From positions 1,116,001 to 1,180,000 of the forward strand of contig NZ_HG938354.1 of assembly GCF_000731315.1 (NCBI RefSeq): a stretch of DNA of 64,000 nucleotides. The letters are read 5' to 3'. Below the pieces are notes generated by a model, which worked only from the letters and a program-made list of their open reading frames with translations, had not been told where the DNA came from and searched no databases. The translations under genes and the position numbers were made by a program. Positions 27,744-36,203 of this stretch are shown piece by piece (position 1 is the stretch's first letter; each line of letters opens with the position of its first letter). This DNA comes from Neorhizobium galegae bv. orientalis str. HAMBI 540. Its GTDB lineage: Bacteria > Pseudomonadota > Alphaproteobacteria > Rhizobiales > Rhizobiaceae.

Positions 27744-27841
27744 CAAGAAGGCACCGATGACTTCTTTTCGTTGTGCCGTTCGTTGATCAGCGATATCTAT
27801 GTTTCGGTTGCACGACGTGGCAGCCGGCAGAGTATCTTAAA

Positions 27842-28117
27842 ATGGAAGTAACAGACCCTCGTACCCCGATAACAATCGATGAGCACCTTCTGCCTTGGCT
27901 ATCCGACGCCGCGCTCCGCTTTCGATACCTCTATCCCCAGATCGCGCTGCACATAGACGGAAACACCGTCAGCTTCCGGGGTGAAGCAGCCGACGATCCT
28001 GGCGTTACCAGAGATTTTCTGTTTTGCATCTACCGTCAGAAGATATTCGCCGAAACGCTGCCCTTGCGGAAAATGCTGATTGAAGGCGTCACGGGTTTTG
28101 CAGATCGTACCCCTTAA
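27842..28117 (+). CDS. hxsD: His-Xaa-Ser system protein HxsD
   Basis: A 91-residue protein from ATG 27842 (the frame is open to a GTG at 27773). Its size, a small alpha/beta pattern, and the C-terminal segment DFLFCIYRQKIFAETLPLRKMLIEGV follow the HxsD family, which ends in a related Leu/Arg-rich helix. The call is made strong by position directly before hxsB, hxsC and hxsA. HxsD is probably a small accessory or substrate-presenting partner of the two radical-SAM enzymes, though its role has not to my knowledge been shown. Its 3' end overlaps hxsB by 20-38 bases depending on the hxsB start, implying translational coupling. Confidence 0.75.
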   Translation: MEVTDPRTPITIDEHLLPWLSDAALRFRYLYPQIALHIDGNTVSFRGEAADDPGVTRDFLFCIYRQKIFAETLPLRKMLIEGVTGFADRTP

Positions 28118-29507
28118 ATTCCGCCCGACCGATGACGGGGCTCTGCTGTTCGCGGACGATGCCGGCGGGTATTTCAAGGCCGACCAAGATTTCTTGGAAC
28201 GGTACGTGGACGACAGCCTCACCCAGTCCGACCACCGCTTCCTAGACGTCAACGGACACGCTTTCGACGGTGTCGGTGACCTCGCCTATTCCGGTTTCGA
28301 GTACCGATTTGCGAGCCGGCTCTACTCTCCCGCGGAGCTGGACTATGTGATCCTTGTCCCGACGCTGAGATGCAATCTCTCATGCGGCTATTGCCAGGTC
28401 TCCCGCGTCAACGAAACCACCCCTGGATTTGACTGGAACGGCGAGACGCTGCAGGCGGTCCTGCGATTTCTGGGTGGCTTGTCGACGAAGAGGATCAAGA
28501 TCGAGTTCCAGGGCGGAGAACCACTGCTTCGACTTGATGCCATCAGGCAGGTACAGGCTTTCTGCCGATCGAAGTTCGACCATTGCGAATTCGTGATCTG
28601 CACAAACCTGCAGGAGGTCAGCCCCGAAGCATGGGCGGTTCTGGAAGAACCCCATGTGTTCACCAGCACATCACTCGATGCCGACCGGGCTACCCACCAG
28701 GCCCAACGGACCAAGAACGCACAGACGACATCATCATTCTTCGATAACCTTGATGCGGCCGTGAACCGGTTAGGCCCGGACAAAATCTCAGCGCTCCCCA
28801 CGATCAATCCTACCAATCCGCCTCCTGCCACCGCGGTGATCGAAACCTTCGTCGGCTACGGGATCAGGTCGATCTACTTGCGCCCGGTGAACCACCAGGG
28901 ATTCGCACGCAAGCGGTTCGATGCCCGATCGAGTGCTTCTTCCTGGAACCGATATCATTCCTCGTTTATCGACGCCCTGATCGACTTCAACTGGGACGCA
29001 GATGCACCTCTCGAGGAGTATTATTTTACGCACTGTCTGCGGCGTGTCCTGCGCTCGGGCCACAATCATCATGCCGACCTGCGCAACCCGAACATCATCG
29101 GTTACAGCTATGTGGTGATCGATCATGATGGCAAGTTTTACCCGACTGACGAAGCCCGTATGGTAAGCCGCGTCGGCCAGTTCGATCTTTCAATGGGTGA
29201 CGTATTCAGCGGAATAGACCGCGACAAGATCGACATGCTGAATGCCGAAGCGCTGAACAATTTTCATCCTGACTGCGTCCACTGTCCCTACCAGGCATTC
29301 TGCGGTGTCGATCTTGTCGACGATCTGTCCCGCTATGGGCGGATTGATCTTCCCAAACACCTGACGGACTTCTGTCAGCGGCACACCTATATCTTCGACA
29401 AGATTTTCTCTCTGATCTATTCGGAAGATCCCAAGGTCGGAAAATCCCTCGCCATCTGGTCCGGAGCACCCCGCTTTGACTCCTCGTTCGCGAAGGTCCA
29501 TCGATGA
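28080..29507 (+). CDS. hxsB: His-Xaa-Ser system radical SAM maturase HxsB
   Basis: A 475-residue radical SAM protein. CNLSCGYC (Cys98, Cys102, Cys105) is the CxxxCxxC motif for the SAM-binding 4Fe-4S cluster. IEFQGGEPLLR is the GGE motif, and LRPVNHQGFARKR lies in the barrel. The C-terminus has a SPASM-like cysteine cluster (CVHCPYQAFCGVD and a late DFCQRH) for auxiliary iron-sulfur binding. The start must be a TTG (28080 or 28098), since no ATG or GTG is in frame; the latter has GAAGG ten bases upstream. The stop overlaps the hxsC start (ATGA). It is predicted to modify the HxsA precursor. Confidence 0.9.
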   Translation: MKASRVLQIVPLKFRPTDDGALLFADDAGGYFKADQDFLERYVDDSLTQSDHRFLDVNGHAFDGVGDLAYSGFEYRFASRLYSPAELDYVILVPTLRCNLSCGYCQVSRVNETTPGFDWNGETLQAVLRFLGGLSTKRIKIEFQGGEPLLRLDAIRQVQAFCRSKFDHCEFVICTNLQEVSPEAWAVLEEPHVFTSTSLDADRATHQAQRTKNAQTTSSFFDNLDAAVNRLGPDKISALPTINPTNPPPATAVIETFVGYGIRSIYLRPVNHQGFARKRFDARSSASSWNRYHSSFIDALIDFNWDADAPLEEYYFTHCLRRVLRSGHNHHADLRNPNIIGYSYVVIDHDGKFYPTDEARMVSRVGQFDLSMGDVFSGIDRDKIDMLNAEALNNFHPDCVHCPYQAFCGVDLVDDLSRYGRIDLPKHLTDFCQRHTYIFDKIFSLIYSEDPKVGKSLAIWSGAPRFDSSFAKVHR

Positions 29508-30592
29508 TCGATCTGCGCCTCAAGGTCGATCCTTTACCAATCGTGGAGCCGCTGGTCGTGCGGCTGCTCGATCAACCCGTGGACAATCGAACCGAGCACG
29601 ACGCCATCATTCTCGATATCGACGGCGATCGGCGAGAATACGAGTATCATGGCTTCTCGTTTACGGTGCATGCACGGCCTCATGAAAGCTTGGACGGTGA
29701 CGTGCTCCTGGTTCTGCCCGGACAGGCAAGTGCGCATCGCCTCATTCGGGCGAATTCAAATCACAACACCTTCTTGGTCACCGAGCAATGCGACCAGCTA
29801 TGTGTCATGTGTTCGCAGCCGCCAAAGAAGTACCATTTCGACCTGTTCGACCAACTTGCCGTCGCGGCCTCGCTCGCCCCGCGCGATGCAATGATCGGCA
29901 TCTCCGGCGGTGAACCATTGCTCCACAAGGAACGGCTGTTTCAGATGCTTTTTGCCGTCAGCGCCAGCCGGCCCGACCTGCGTTTTCACATCCTGACGAA
30001 TGCGCAACATTTCGAGCCCCAGGACGCGGAACGGCTTGTCGCACTCGGTTCGGATCGCATCCTCTGGGGTGTGCCGCTCTATTCCGCTAACCCTAAGACC
30101 CATGACAGGATCGTTGGGAAGGAGGGGGCGTTCGCCAGCCTTGAACCTGGGCTTGCGACACTGATGCGGGCGGGGGCCTCTGTCGAACTTCGAACGGTCG
30201 TCTTGCAACAGAATTGGGAGGACCTGATCGGCGTTGCGGAGTTCATCGCTACCCGCCTCGGGTTTATCTCGGTCTGGGCGATTATGCAGCTTGAAAGGAT
30301 CGGCTATGGCCGGATGAACTGGGCATCGTCCTTCAAGGACACGTCTGCGGATTTTGAACAGGCCGCGCGCGCGATCGATATCGCCGCCGCCCGCGGTCTA
30401 AAAGCGTGGCTTTACAATTTCCCGCTCTGCTCGGTTCCTCAGGACTATCGCGGATACGCGCCATCGACGATTTCCGACTGGAAACGAAAATATCTCGATT
30501 TTTGTGACGGCTGCGGTGCTCGCGAAACTTGTGGTGGCTTTTTTCAGTGGTATGATCACAAGGAGGGGTTTAATGGGCTGGGGCCAATATGA
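29504..30592 (+). CDS. hxsC: His-Xaa-Ser system radical SAM maturase HxsC
   Basis: A 362-residue radical SAM protein. CDQLCVMC (Cys96, Cys100, Cys103) is the cluster motif and IGISGGEPLLHKERLF the GGE motif. The C-terminal FCDGCGARETCGGFF is a short cysteine-rich site likely to hold an extra cluster. About 90 residues precede the radical SAM core, as in the HxsC family. It overlaps hxsB by four bases and hxsA by four bases, so all three should be made in fixed ratio. Two paired radical SAM enzymes for one substrate is the hallmark of this system. The modification made is not known to me. Confidence 0.92.
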   Translation: MIDLRLKVDPLPIVEPLVVRLLDQPVDNRTEHDAIILDIDGDRREYEYHGFSFTVHARPHESLDGDVLLVLPGQASAHRLIRANSNHNTFLVTEQCDQLCVMCSQPPKKYHFDLFDQLAVAASLAPRDAMIGISGGEPLLHKERLFQMLFAVSASRPDLRFHILTNAQHFEPQDAERLVALGSDRILWGVPLYSANPKTHDRIVGKEGAFASLEPGLATLMRAGASVELRTVVLQQNWEDLIGVAEFIATRLGFISVWAIMQLERIGYGRMNWASSFKDTSADFEQAARAIDIAAARGLKAWLYNFPLCSVPQDYRGYAPSTISDWKRKYLDFCDGCGARETCGGFFQWYDHKEGFNGLGPI

Positions 30593-31206
30593 AATCGCGG
30601 ATATTTCTGATCCCGTCCTTTTTGGCGGCGGGGTTCCTGCCGACAAAGTCGGATGCAATGCCGATAGCGGACGCAGGGCTTACAAAGAGCCCTATTCCTT
30701 CTATTCTGGAGCGCCTTCGTCTTAGTCATATCTTCACGCTCGCCGGACATCGCTCGCACAGCTCCCATCGGTCCCATAGCTCTCACTCCAGCCATCGATC
30801 CAGCAGTGGTAGTGGCTACAGCTACGGCGGTTCGAGTTCGCCAACCTATACTGCCCCTTCCCCATCATACACGCCGCCGGCAAGGTCGGTCTATCCGACC
30901 GTACCCGCGGCACCTGCTACGCCAAGCGTACCGGCAAATCCGGCCCCTCTTCTGAGCGCGCCGGCAACAATACCCGCTCCTGTTCCGCTGAAGCCACTTC
31001 CTGGCAATACGGACAAATTCAAACGCATCACGATGCAGGTTCAAACCGCGCTGACGGCTTACGGCTACTACTCCGGTCTAATCGACGGTCAGATGGGGCA
31101 GGCCTGCAAAACTGCGCTGATCGCGATGCAGACCGACTATAAGCTGAAGGTCACCGGAACGATCACTCCCGAAGTCCTTGATACCTTCGGGATTGCAGCA
31201 AACTAA
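30589..31206 (+). CDS. hxsA: His-Xaa-Ser repeat protein HxsA, probable substrate of HxsB/HxsC
   Basis: A 205-residue exported protein. Residues 1-23 look like a signal peptide ending SDA. Residues 54-71 are six uninterrupted His-Xaa-Ser triplets (Xaa Arg or Ser), followed by SSSGSGYSYGGSSS. A Pro/Ala-rich linker (about 85-140) leads to a C-terminal peptidoglycan-binding domain 1 module (about 143-205, ALTAYGYYSGLIDGQMGQACKTAL). So the repeat region would be displayed in the periplasm or anchored at the wall. The ATG overlaps the hxsC stop. The precursor is presumably modified on the repeats before export; this is inference from the operon. Confidence 0.93.
   Translation: MKSRIFLIPSFLAAGFLPTKSDAMPIADAGLTKSPIPSILERLRLSHIFTLAGHRSHSSHRSHSSHSSHRSSSGSGYSYGGSSSPTYTAPSPSYTPPARSVYPTVPAAPATPSVPANPAPLLSAPATIPAPVPLKPLPGNTDKFKRITMQVQTALTAYGYYSGLIDGQMGQACKTALIAMQTDYKLKVTGTITPEVLDTFGIAAN
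30748..30801 (+). repeat. Six in-frame His-Xaa-Ser codon triplets
   Basis: The 54 bases encode HRS, HSS, HRS, HSS, HSS, HRS. Codons vary for each residue (CAT/CAC, several Ser codons), so the protein repeat is kept by selection rather than being a recent DNA slippage array. Confidence 0.9.
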
Positions 31207-31242
31207 TCCGACAAATTCTATCCAAAACCGGAGGTCCCTTAT

Positions 31243-31353
31243 ATGAATAATTCGTTTGAACGGAAGTCATTTGGCGGCGATATGTTCGTCGACAGTCTCA
31301 ACCCGCGCTACCCTTGCCGGCTGCTGGATTTTTCCGGCCCTGAATTCTGCTAA
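31243..31353 (+). CDS. Small 36-residue ORF with strong ribosome site, downstream of hxsA
   Basis: ATG 31243 follows GGAGG at 31230-31234 with an eight-base gap, one of the best initiation sites in the region, 37 bases after the hxsA stop. The peptide starts MNNSFERKSFGG and ends GPEFC. It has no signal peptide and two cysteines, at residue 25 and at the very end. No family is recognised. It could be a small partner of the HXS system, the relic of a frameshifted gene (an adjacent frame reads a signal-like LAGCWIFPALNSA), or a leader for the next gene. Confidence 0.4.
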   Translation: MNNSFERKSFGGDMFVDSLNPRYPCRLLDFSGPEFC

Positions 31354-31385
31354 AACGGTTGGAGATGGACATGGGCTAGTGATCG

Positions 31386-32012
31386 ATGTCAGCTTCCGCC
31401 CGCAAGCCCTGGATCATTGTCGGCGCGATCGCGATAGTCGCTATTTTCGTTAATTTGTTGCCGAAACCCGAGGCAAGCACCACTGAAAAACCTTTCAGCG
31501 GGAAACAACCGATCCAAGCGGATAATCCCAATTCGACCATCACAAGACCAGCTTCAGATAACGAAGGGAAAACACAGACAGCCTTGATCGAGAGCCAGGT
31601 GGTGAACCGCAAATTTCGAGATATCGATCCGGATCTGAGGGCCGCTTTCGATGCGGCCGCGCAGATTGCGTTGGCCACTCCGCGAGACAGTGGGAATGAC
31701 TGGAAAAATAACAGCGAGCCGTCACTTCCGACCCTCGAGAACAGAGAGGTTAGAGCCACGCCGCCGGTAGCGACAGCGCCGGCCGTGCCCATCTCGCCGG
31801 GCGTACCGGATCCTCCGAGTGCCGAAATCGCGAAAACGATCACGAACCTCAACATGCGCGAGGGACCAGGCACGCAATATGTGCTCGTGGAAAAACTCGC
31901 TACAGGTGTGTCAGTCGCCGTTATCGGGACCGAGGCTGGTTGGGCTCATGTCCGAGTCAAGGTTTCTGGCCGGGAGGGGTGGGTGAATCCGAGATATCTG
32001 GCGCGTGACTGA
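31386..32012 (+). CDS. Membrane-anchored SH3-domain protein
   Basis: A 208-residue protein. Residues 8-25 (PWIIVGAIAIVAIFVNLL) form one transmembrane helix near the N-terminus, followed by a long disordered Pro/Thr/Ser-rich region. A bacterial SH3 domain lies at about 147-206 (ITNLNMREGPGTQYVLVEKLATGVSVAV, then GWAHVRVKVSGREGWVNPRYL). Such domains often bind peptidoglycan. It follows hxsA and the small ORF on the same strand. Since HxsA also ends in a wall-binding module, it is a candidate extra member of the HXS locus. A GGAGATGG run lies upstream of the start. Confidence 0.82.
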   Translation: MSASARKPWIIVGAIAIVAIFVNLLPKPEASTTEKPFSGKQPIQADNPNSTITRPASDNEGKTQTALIESQVVNRKFRDIDPDLRAAFDAAAQIALATPRDSGNDWKNNSEPSLPTLENREVRATPPVATAPAVPISPGVPDPPSAEIAKTITNLNMREGPGTQYVLVEKLATGVSVAVIGTEAGWAHVRVKVSGREGWVNPRYLARD

Positions 32013-32019
32013 CAGATCG

Positions 32020-32450
32020 TCGCCCGCGCGTTGCGCCCGGGGAAACTGCAGGCTTCGCTGACAAGGCAGTGCGTCACCATCTCTGAGAAGGTTGTGCAGC
32101 GGTTGATGAAACAAGAGAGCTTGGTCGTCTCCAGGCCCATGGGGCGCCATACGGAGCATCCGGTCTGTGCGGTTTAGGCAATCAAAGTCGGCTTAAACCG
32201 CATAGGCTGTCGCTGTACAATAACGTCCGATAATCTTGCCTTACCGGCTATATTTGACTTGCTTTGAACAAGCTCGCACACAGAATGCGCTGACTGCCAC
32301 TGCCTCGCAGGTGGAGGTCGTCCCGGCCTCCGAATATCGGGCACTTCAGAACCAGGTGAAAGAGCTGCAGCGCCTCCTCGACAAGAAGACGATGAAAGGC
32401 GAAATCCTCAAAGAAGCGCTCGAATAGCATCAGGGTCAAAAAAACACCTG
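32020..32450 (+). pseudogene. Scrambled IS3-family OrfB and OrfA remnants
   Basis: Around 32065-32130 the frame reads RQCVTISEKVVQRLMKQESLVVS, part of an IS3 OrfB N-terminus. At 32290-32427 it reads [20 protein letters not shown] followed by [12 protein letters not shown], the leucine-zipper end of an IS3 OrfA. OrfB sequence thus lies before OrfA sequence, the reverse of an intact element, so these are pieces of more than one insertion or a rearranged one. An imperfect 12-base dyad (GCGGTTTAGGC ... GCTTAAACCGC, 32168-32202) lies between them. Confidence 0.65.
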
Positions 32451-32759
32451 TTGCGGGCGCGCTTGCGCTCCGGCAGGCATCGTACGGCGATCCAACCTGA
32501 GTCTGGGTCCGACAAGCGCTGGGCCGCTAATCCCATCGGGAATGAAAAGCCAGCTTCGCGCGATCCGTCACAACCGTCGCTCTGCCGGCCCTGCTATTGG
32601 CGAAGGAGGCTAACTATAGTCACAATCGCCTTGCTAACGCTAAAGGTCTGCAGTGCAGACGCAGAAGGTACCCACGCTCGCGGGTGCCTTAAATTTTGCA
32701 CCAGCACCGTTCATCATCATCAACCACGCTCACTCCTTCGACAAGCAGATATGTGCGCT
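32451..32759. other. Gene-poor debris after the IS3 remnants
   Basis: About 300 bases with no recognisable product. One imperfect hairpin (AAGGTACCC near 32667 and GGGTGCCTT near 32684, followed by AAATTTT) could be a rightward terminator. Nothing else is supported. Confidence 0.4.
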
Positions 32760-32782
32760 CCCCCGATCTGAAAGATCGGGGG
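32760..32782. terminator. Perfect 10-bp hairpin at the end of the ABC-transporter operon
   Basis: CCCCCGATCT, loop GAA, AGATCGGGGG. It lies 25 bases past the stop of the minus-strand solute-binding protein gene. There is no T-run on either side, so it may protect mRNA 3' ends or act with Rho rather than as a classical intrinsic terminator. Confidence 0.5.
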
Positions 32783-32806
32783 AATAAATCAGCCATTCTC
32801 AACCGC

Positions 32807-34342
32807 CTATTCCATCTCGGTGTCTTCCACCGTGATGCCGGACTGGAATGTCAGGAAGCCGGGAATGTTGGTAAAGCCCTTGACGTTCTTGCGGAGGCCG
32901 AAACTCTGGTCGCGCCACATCAGATAAACGAATGGCGACTGCTCCAGAGCACGGTCGACAAACTGGCCGTAGATCTTTCCGCGCTCGGCCGTGTCGAGCG
33001 TGACGCGACCCTTGTCCAGGAGATCGTTGATGACCGGATCGTTGAAGTAGGCCGAGTTGTTAAGCCGGACCAGTTGCTGCCCACCGTAGAAGAAGTTGCT
33101 GAGCCAATCGGGGTCGGCGATGTCGCCTGCGGTGCCCGCGACAAGAAAATCATAATCGCCGGCGTTGTTCTTGGCGATGCGGCCGGACCAGTCCGGAAGA
33201 TCAAGCTTCGCCTTGATGCCGATCTTGGCGAGCTCCGCCTGCACGGCGATCGCGGTATTGTTATGGAAGCCGTATTGGGCGGTCGACAACAGCCGTGCCT
33301 CGAAGCCGTTCGGATAACCCGCCTTCGCCAGCAGTGCCTTCGCCTTGGCAATGTCGTAGCTGAAATAGTTGGCCTTCTCCTTGGAATAGCCCATGTATCC
33401 TTCCGGAATAGCAATTCCGTAAATCGGCGTGCCCCGACCATTGAAGGCCGTGTTGATGACCGTGGCGCGATCGATGGCGTAAGATACGGCCTGCCGCACC
33501 TCCGGCTTGGAAAACGGCTCGAATTTGGTGTTGAACTGCAGCATCATGAACGGGCCGGTCGTGCTGGCCAGCTTCAGATTGGAATCGACCTCGATCGAGG
33601 CCGCGTCCTTCCACGGGACGTAATCGATGATGTCGACGTCGCTCGATTTCAGCGCATTCACGCGCGTATTTTCGTCGGCATAAAAGACGTAGTGGACGTC
33701 ATTGAGGTGAGGCTTGCCCTGCTTGTAATATCCGTCGAACTTTTCGACGGTCAATTCGCGACCACGTTCCCAAGTAGAAAACTTGAAAGGCCCGGCGCCA
33801 ATCGGCGTTGCATTGGGATCCTTGCCATGATCCCTGATCCAGGCGGCGGGCACGATGGCCGATTCCGGAAGCGCCAGGTAGTGGATGAGCGGAACGAATG
33901 GCTTGGAAAGCGTCAGCTTGACGGTCTTGGCATCGGGCGTATCGATCGCTTTGATAACACCCAGCTCGTTTCGATAAGTGGCCTTGCTGTCTGCTGCGGT
34001 GATGCGCTCGATGGACGCTTTCACATCCTGCGCGGTCACCGGTGACCCGTCGTGGAATTTCGCGTCCCGCAGCCTGAACGTATAGGTCAGTGCGTCCGTG
34101 GAGACCTCATAGGACTGCGCAAGTTCCTGCGACAGCTTTCCGTCAGCGCCATAGTTGACGAGGCCACGGTGAATGGCGAGCCGGATCGTGCGGGCCGGCG
34201 TTCCCGCGTTGATGGTGCTGTCGAGCGTGGCAGGCTCACCGGAGAGACCGAAATAGAGAGTACCGCCCTCAGCCGCCAGGGCCTGATGCGCGGAAACGCT
34301 GGATGCGAGGGCGAAGATAAGCCCGAGAACTGATTTCTTCAT
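32807..34342 (-). CDS. Peptide/opine-type ABC transporter substrate-binding protein
   Basis: A 511-residue family 5 extracellular solute-binding protein (DppA/OppA type). The start at ATG 34342 gives a signal peptide MKKSVLGLIFALASSVSA ending near ALAAEG; AGGGG lies just upstream. The open frame continues further back, but that part is antisense to nothing real and lacks a signal. YTFRLRDAKFHDGSPVTAQDVKASIERI is the family signature. It is the last gene of the operon. It would capture the substrate in the periplasm for the permeases next door, probably a glycated or cyclic amino compound given the enzymes in the operon. Confidence 0.92.
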   Translation of the reverse strand: MKKSVLGLIFALASSVSAHQALAAEGGTLYFGLSGEPATLDSTINAGTPARTIRLAIHRGLVNYGADGKLSQELAQSYEVSTDALTYTFRLRDAKFHDGSPVTAQDVKASIERITAADSKATYRNELGVIKAIDTPDAKTVKLTLSKPFVPLIHYLALPESAIVPAAWIRDHGKDPNATPIGAGPFKFSTWERGRELTVEKFDGYYKQGKPHLNDVHYVFYADENTRVNALKSSDVDIIDYVPWKDAASIEVDSNLKLASTTGPFMMLQFNTKFEPFSKPEVRQAVSYAIDRATVINTAFNGRGTPIYGIAIPEGYMGYSKEKANYFSYDIAKAKALLAKAGYPNGFEARLLSTAQYGFHNNTAIAVQAELAKIGIKAKLDLPDWSGRIAKNNAGDYDFLVAGTAGDIADPDWLSNFFYGGQQLVRLNNSAYFNDPVINDLLDKGRVTLDTAERGKIYGQFVDRALEQSPFVYLMWRDQSFGLRKNVKGFTNIPGFLTFQSGITVEDTEME

Positions 34343-34392
34343 GCTGAACCCCTTTTTTGCTTGTGCTTGTTTATTCATCTTTTCCATGTCGG

Positions 34393-35229
34393 CTATTCCT
34401 CCCTGAGACGTGGATCGAGAATGTCGCGCAACCGGTCGCCCACCACGTTGATGGCGAGCACTGTCAGCGCGAGAAGAAGGGATGGCCAGATGACATACAT
34501 CGGGTTCTGGCCGAGATAGCCGCGGGCGGTCCCGATCATCTGGCCCCAGGACGGCTCCGGCGGCACAATGCCGAGGCCAAGGAAGCTCAGGCCCGATTCG
34601 AGGAGAATGGCCGCGGCTACCGTCAACGTCGCCTGGACGACCAGCGGCGACAGGATGTTCGGCAGGATCGCCGTGAAGACGACACGCCGCACCGAGGCCC
34701 CCATGGCATGCTCGGCTTCCATGAACTCCTGGCGTGCCACCTGAAGCGTGGCAGAATGAGCGACACGGGCAAAGTGCGGGATATAGAGCACACCGATCAC
34801 GACGGTCAGGCTGAGAACGCCGCTTTCCCAGAACCCGACCGCGAGCAACGCAAGCAGAATTGGCGGAAAGCTCAACATGATGTCGACGGCGCGCATGATC
34901 AGAAAGGACAGCCACGAACGTCCGTAGGCACCGGCAATTCCAAGGAGGCTACCGAACACGGCGGCGATCACCGTGGCGCCAAGCGCTACCATGAGGGTCG
35001 GACGGATGCCGATAAGAAGGCGGCTCAGCAGATCGCGGCCGAATTCGTCGGTTCCCAGCCAGTGGCTGGCGGAGCTGCTCTGGTTGACGGCCTGCGGGTT
35101 GAGCATGAATGGGTCGTGGGGCGCGAGCCAGCCGCCGAAGATCGCCATCAGAAGGACGATCGCCAATACGGCAAGACTTGCGACGAATGCCGGCTGACTG
35201 CGAGCGACGCCAAGGGTGCGGGAGGTCAC
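34393..35229 (-). CDS. ABC transporter permease, DppC type
   Basis: A 278-residue membrane protein with about six helices. An OppC N-terminal region is followed by the binding-protein-dependent transport domain (GLGIVPPEPSWGQMIGTARGYL, then LTVLAINVVGDRLRDILDPRLR). GTG start overlaps the stop of the DppB-type gene (GTGA). It forms the inner-membrane channel with the preceding permease. Confidence 0.92.
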   Translation of the reverse strand: MTSRTLGVARSQPAFVASLAVLAIVLLMAIFGGWLAPHDPFMLNPQAVNQSSSASHWLGTDEFGRDLLSRLLIGIRPTLMVALGATVIAAVFGSLLGIAGAYGRSWLSFLIMRAVDIMLSFPPILLALLAVGFWESGVLSLTVVIGVLYIPHFARVAHSATLQVARQEFMEAEHAMGASVRRVVFTAILPNILSPLVVQATLTVAAAILLESGLSFLGLGIVPPEPSWGQMIGTARGYLGQNPMYVIWPSLLLALTVLAINVVGDRLRDILDPRLREE

Positions 35230-36203
35230 GTGCGTTTCCTCCTGATGCGCGGGTCGAGCAGGCTATACAGCAGTTCGACCAGCAGATTGATGCAGATGAA
35301 AAGCGCAGCGATGGCAAGCATCGCGCCCTGGACCAGCGGATAGTTGCGGGCCGATACCGCGCCCACCAGCAGGGTGCTGAGCCCCGGCCAATTGAACATC
35401 GCTTCGACGAGCACCGTACCGCCCATCAGGTTGCCGAGCTGCAGCCCGATGATGGTGACGATCGGGATTGCCGCATTGCGCAGCACGTGCTGCCAGATGA
35501 TGCGTCGCTCCGACATGCCCTTCGCCCGTAGCGCCCGCACGAAATCCCGTCCAAGGATTTCCAGCATCGACGAGCGCGTCATGCGTGCGATCGAGGCGGC
35601 AAGGCCGAATCCGAGTGCCAAGGCCGGGAGGGTGAGCTTGCGGAAATGCTCAAATGCGTTGCGCGAAATGTCCGTATAGCCGCTGGCAGGCAACCAACCG
35701 AGTTTCAGGCTGAAGAACAGAACCAGCATCGTGCCCAGGATGTAGACAGGCACTGAAATCCCGATCGTGGCGACGGACGTCAGGATCGTATCGCGCAGAC
35801 TGCCGCGTTTGAGGGCAGCGGCAATGCCGAGCGGGACGCCGATCAGCGTCGCGATGATGATCGCCGCGAAAGCCAGTTCCAGCGTGCGCGGCAGGTTGGA
35901 AAGCACATATCGCGAAACCGGATAGCCGTTGGCGAGCGACGTCCCGAAATCAAGATGCAGCGCCTTCCACAGCCAGACGAAATACTGCGACATGACCGGC
36001 TGGTCCAGGCCAAGCTGGCTGCGCATGGAGGCAACGGCTTCAGGCGAGGGATTGCTGTCGGCGCCGAGCAATAGCAGCACCGGATCACCCGGCATGATGT
36101 ACATGACCGAGAAGATCAGAGTGGCGATTACCAGCAGCTGGATAAAGGCCGTCAGCAGCTTTCGCCCAACGAGCAGCAAAGCTCCGGCAATAGAGGCGTT
36201 CAT
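35226..36203 (-). CDS. ABC transporter permease, DppB type
   Basis: A 325-residue permease: MPGDPVLLLLG near the N-terminus, ARTLELAFAA-like NLPRTLELAFAAIIIATLIGVPLG, and the EAA-type loop RDFVRALRAKGMSERRIIWQHVLRNAAIPIVT. It overlaps the ATP-binding gene by four bases upstream and the DppC gene downstream, so the complex is made from one message. Confidence 0.92.
   Translation of the reverse strand: MNASIAGALLLVGRKLLTAFIQLLVIATLIFSVMYIMPGDPVLLLLGADSNPSPEAVASMRSQLGLDQPVMSQYFVWLWKALHLDFGTSLANGYPVSRYVLSNLPRTLELAFAAIIIATLIGVPLGIAAALKRGSLRDTILTSVATIGISVPVYILGTMLVLFFSLKLGWLPASGYTDISRNAFEHFRKLTLPALALGFGLAASIARMTRSSMLEILGRDFVRALRAKGMSERRIIWQHVLRNAAIPIVTIIGLQLGNLMGGTVLVEAMFNWPGLSTLLVGAVSARNYPLVQGAMLAIAALFICINLLVELLYSLLDPRIRRKRT

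Noticed and set aside
30748..30801. Short tandem DNA array, possible CRISPR or minisatellite
   Set aside because: It is coding and in frame with varied codons, giving the HXS protein repeat; there are no spacers.
34343..34915. N-terminal extension of the solute-binding protein frame to 34915
   Set aside because: It overlaps the permease gene in another frame, would bury the signal peptide, and has no family match; ATG 34342 has the ribosome site and signal peptide.
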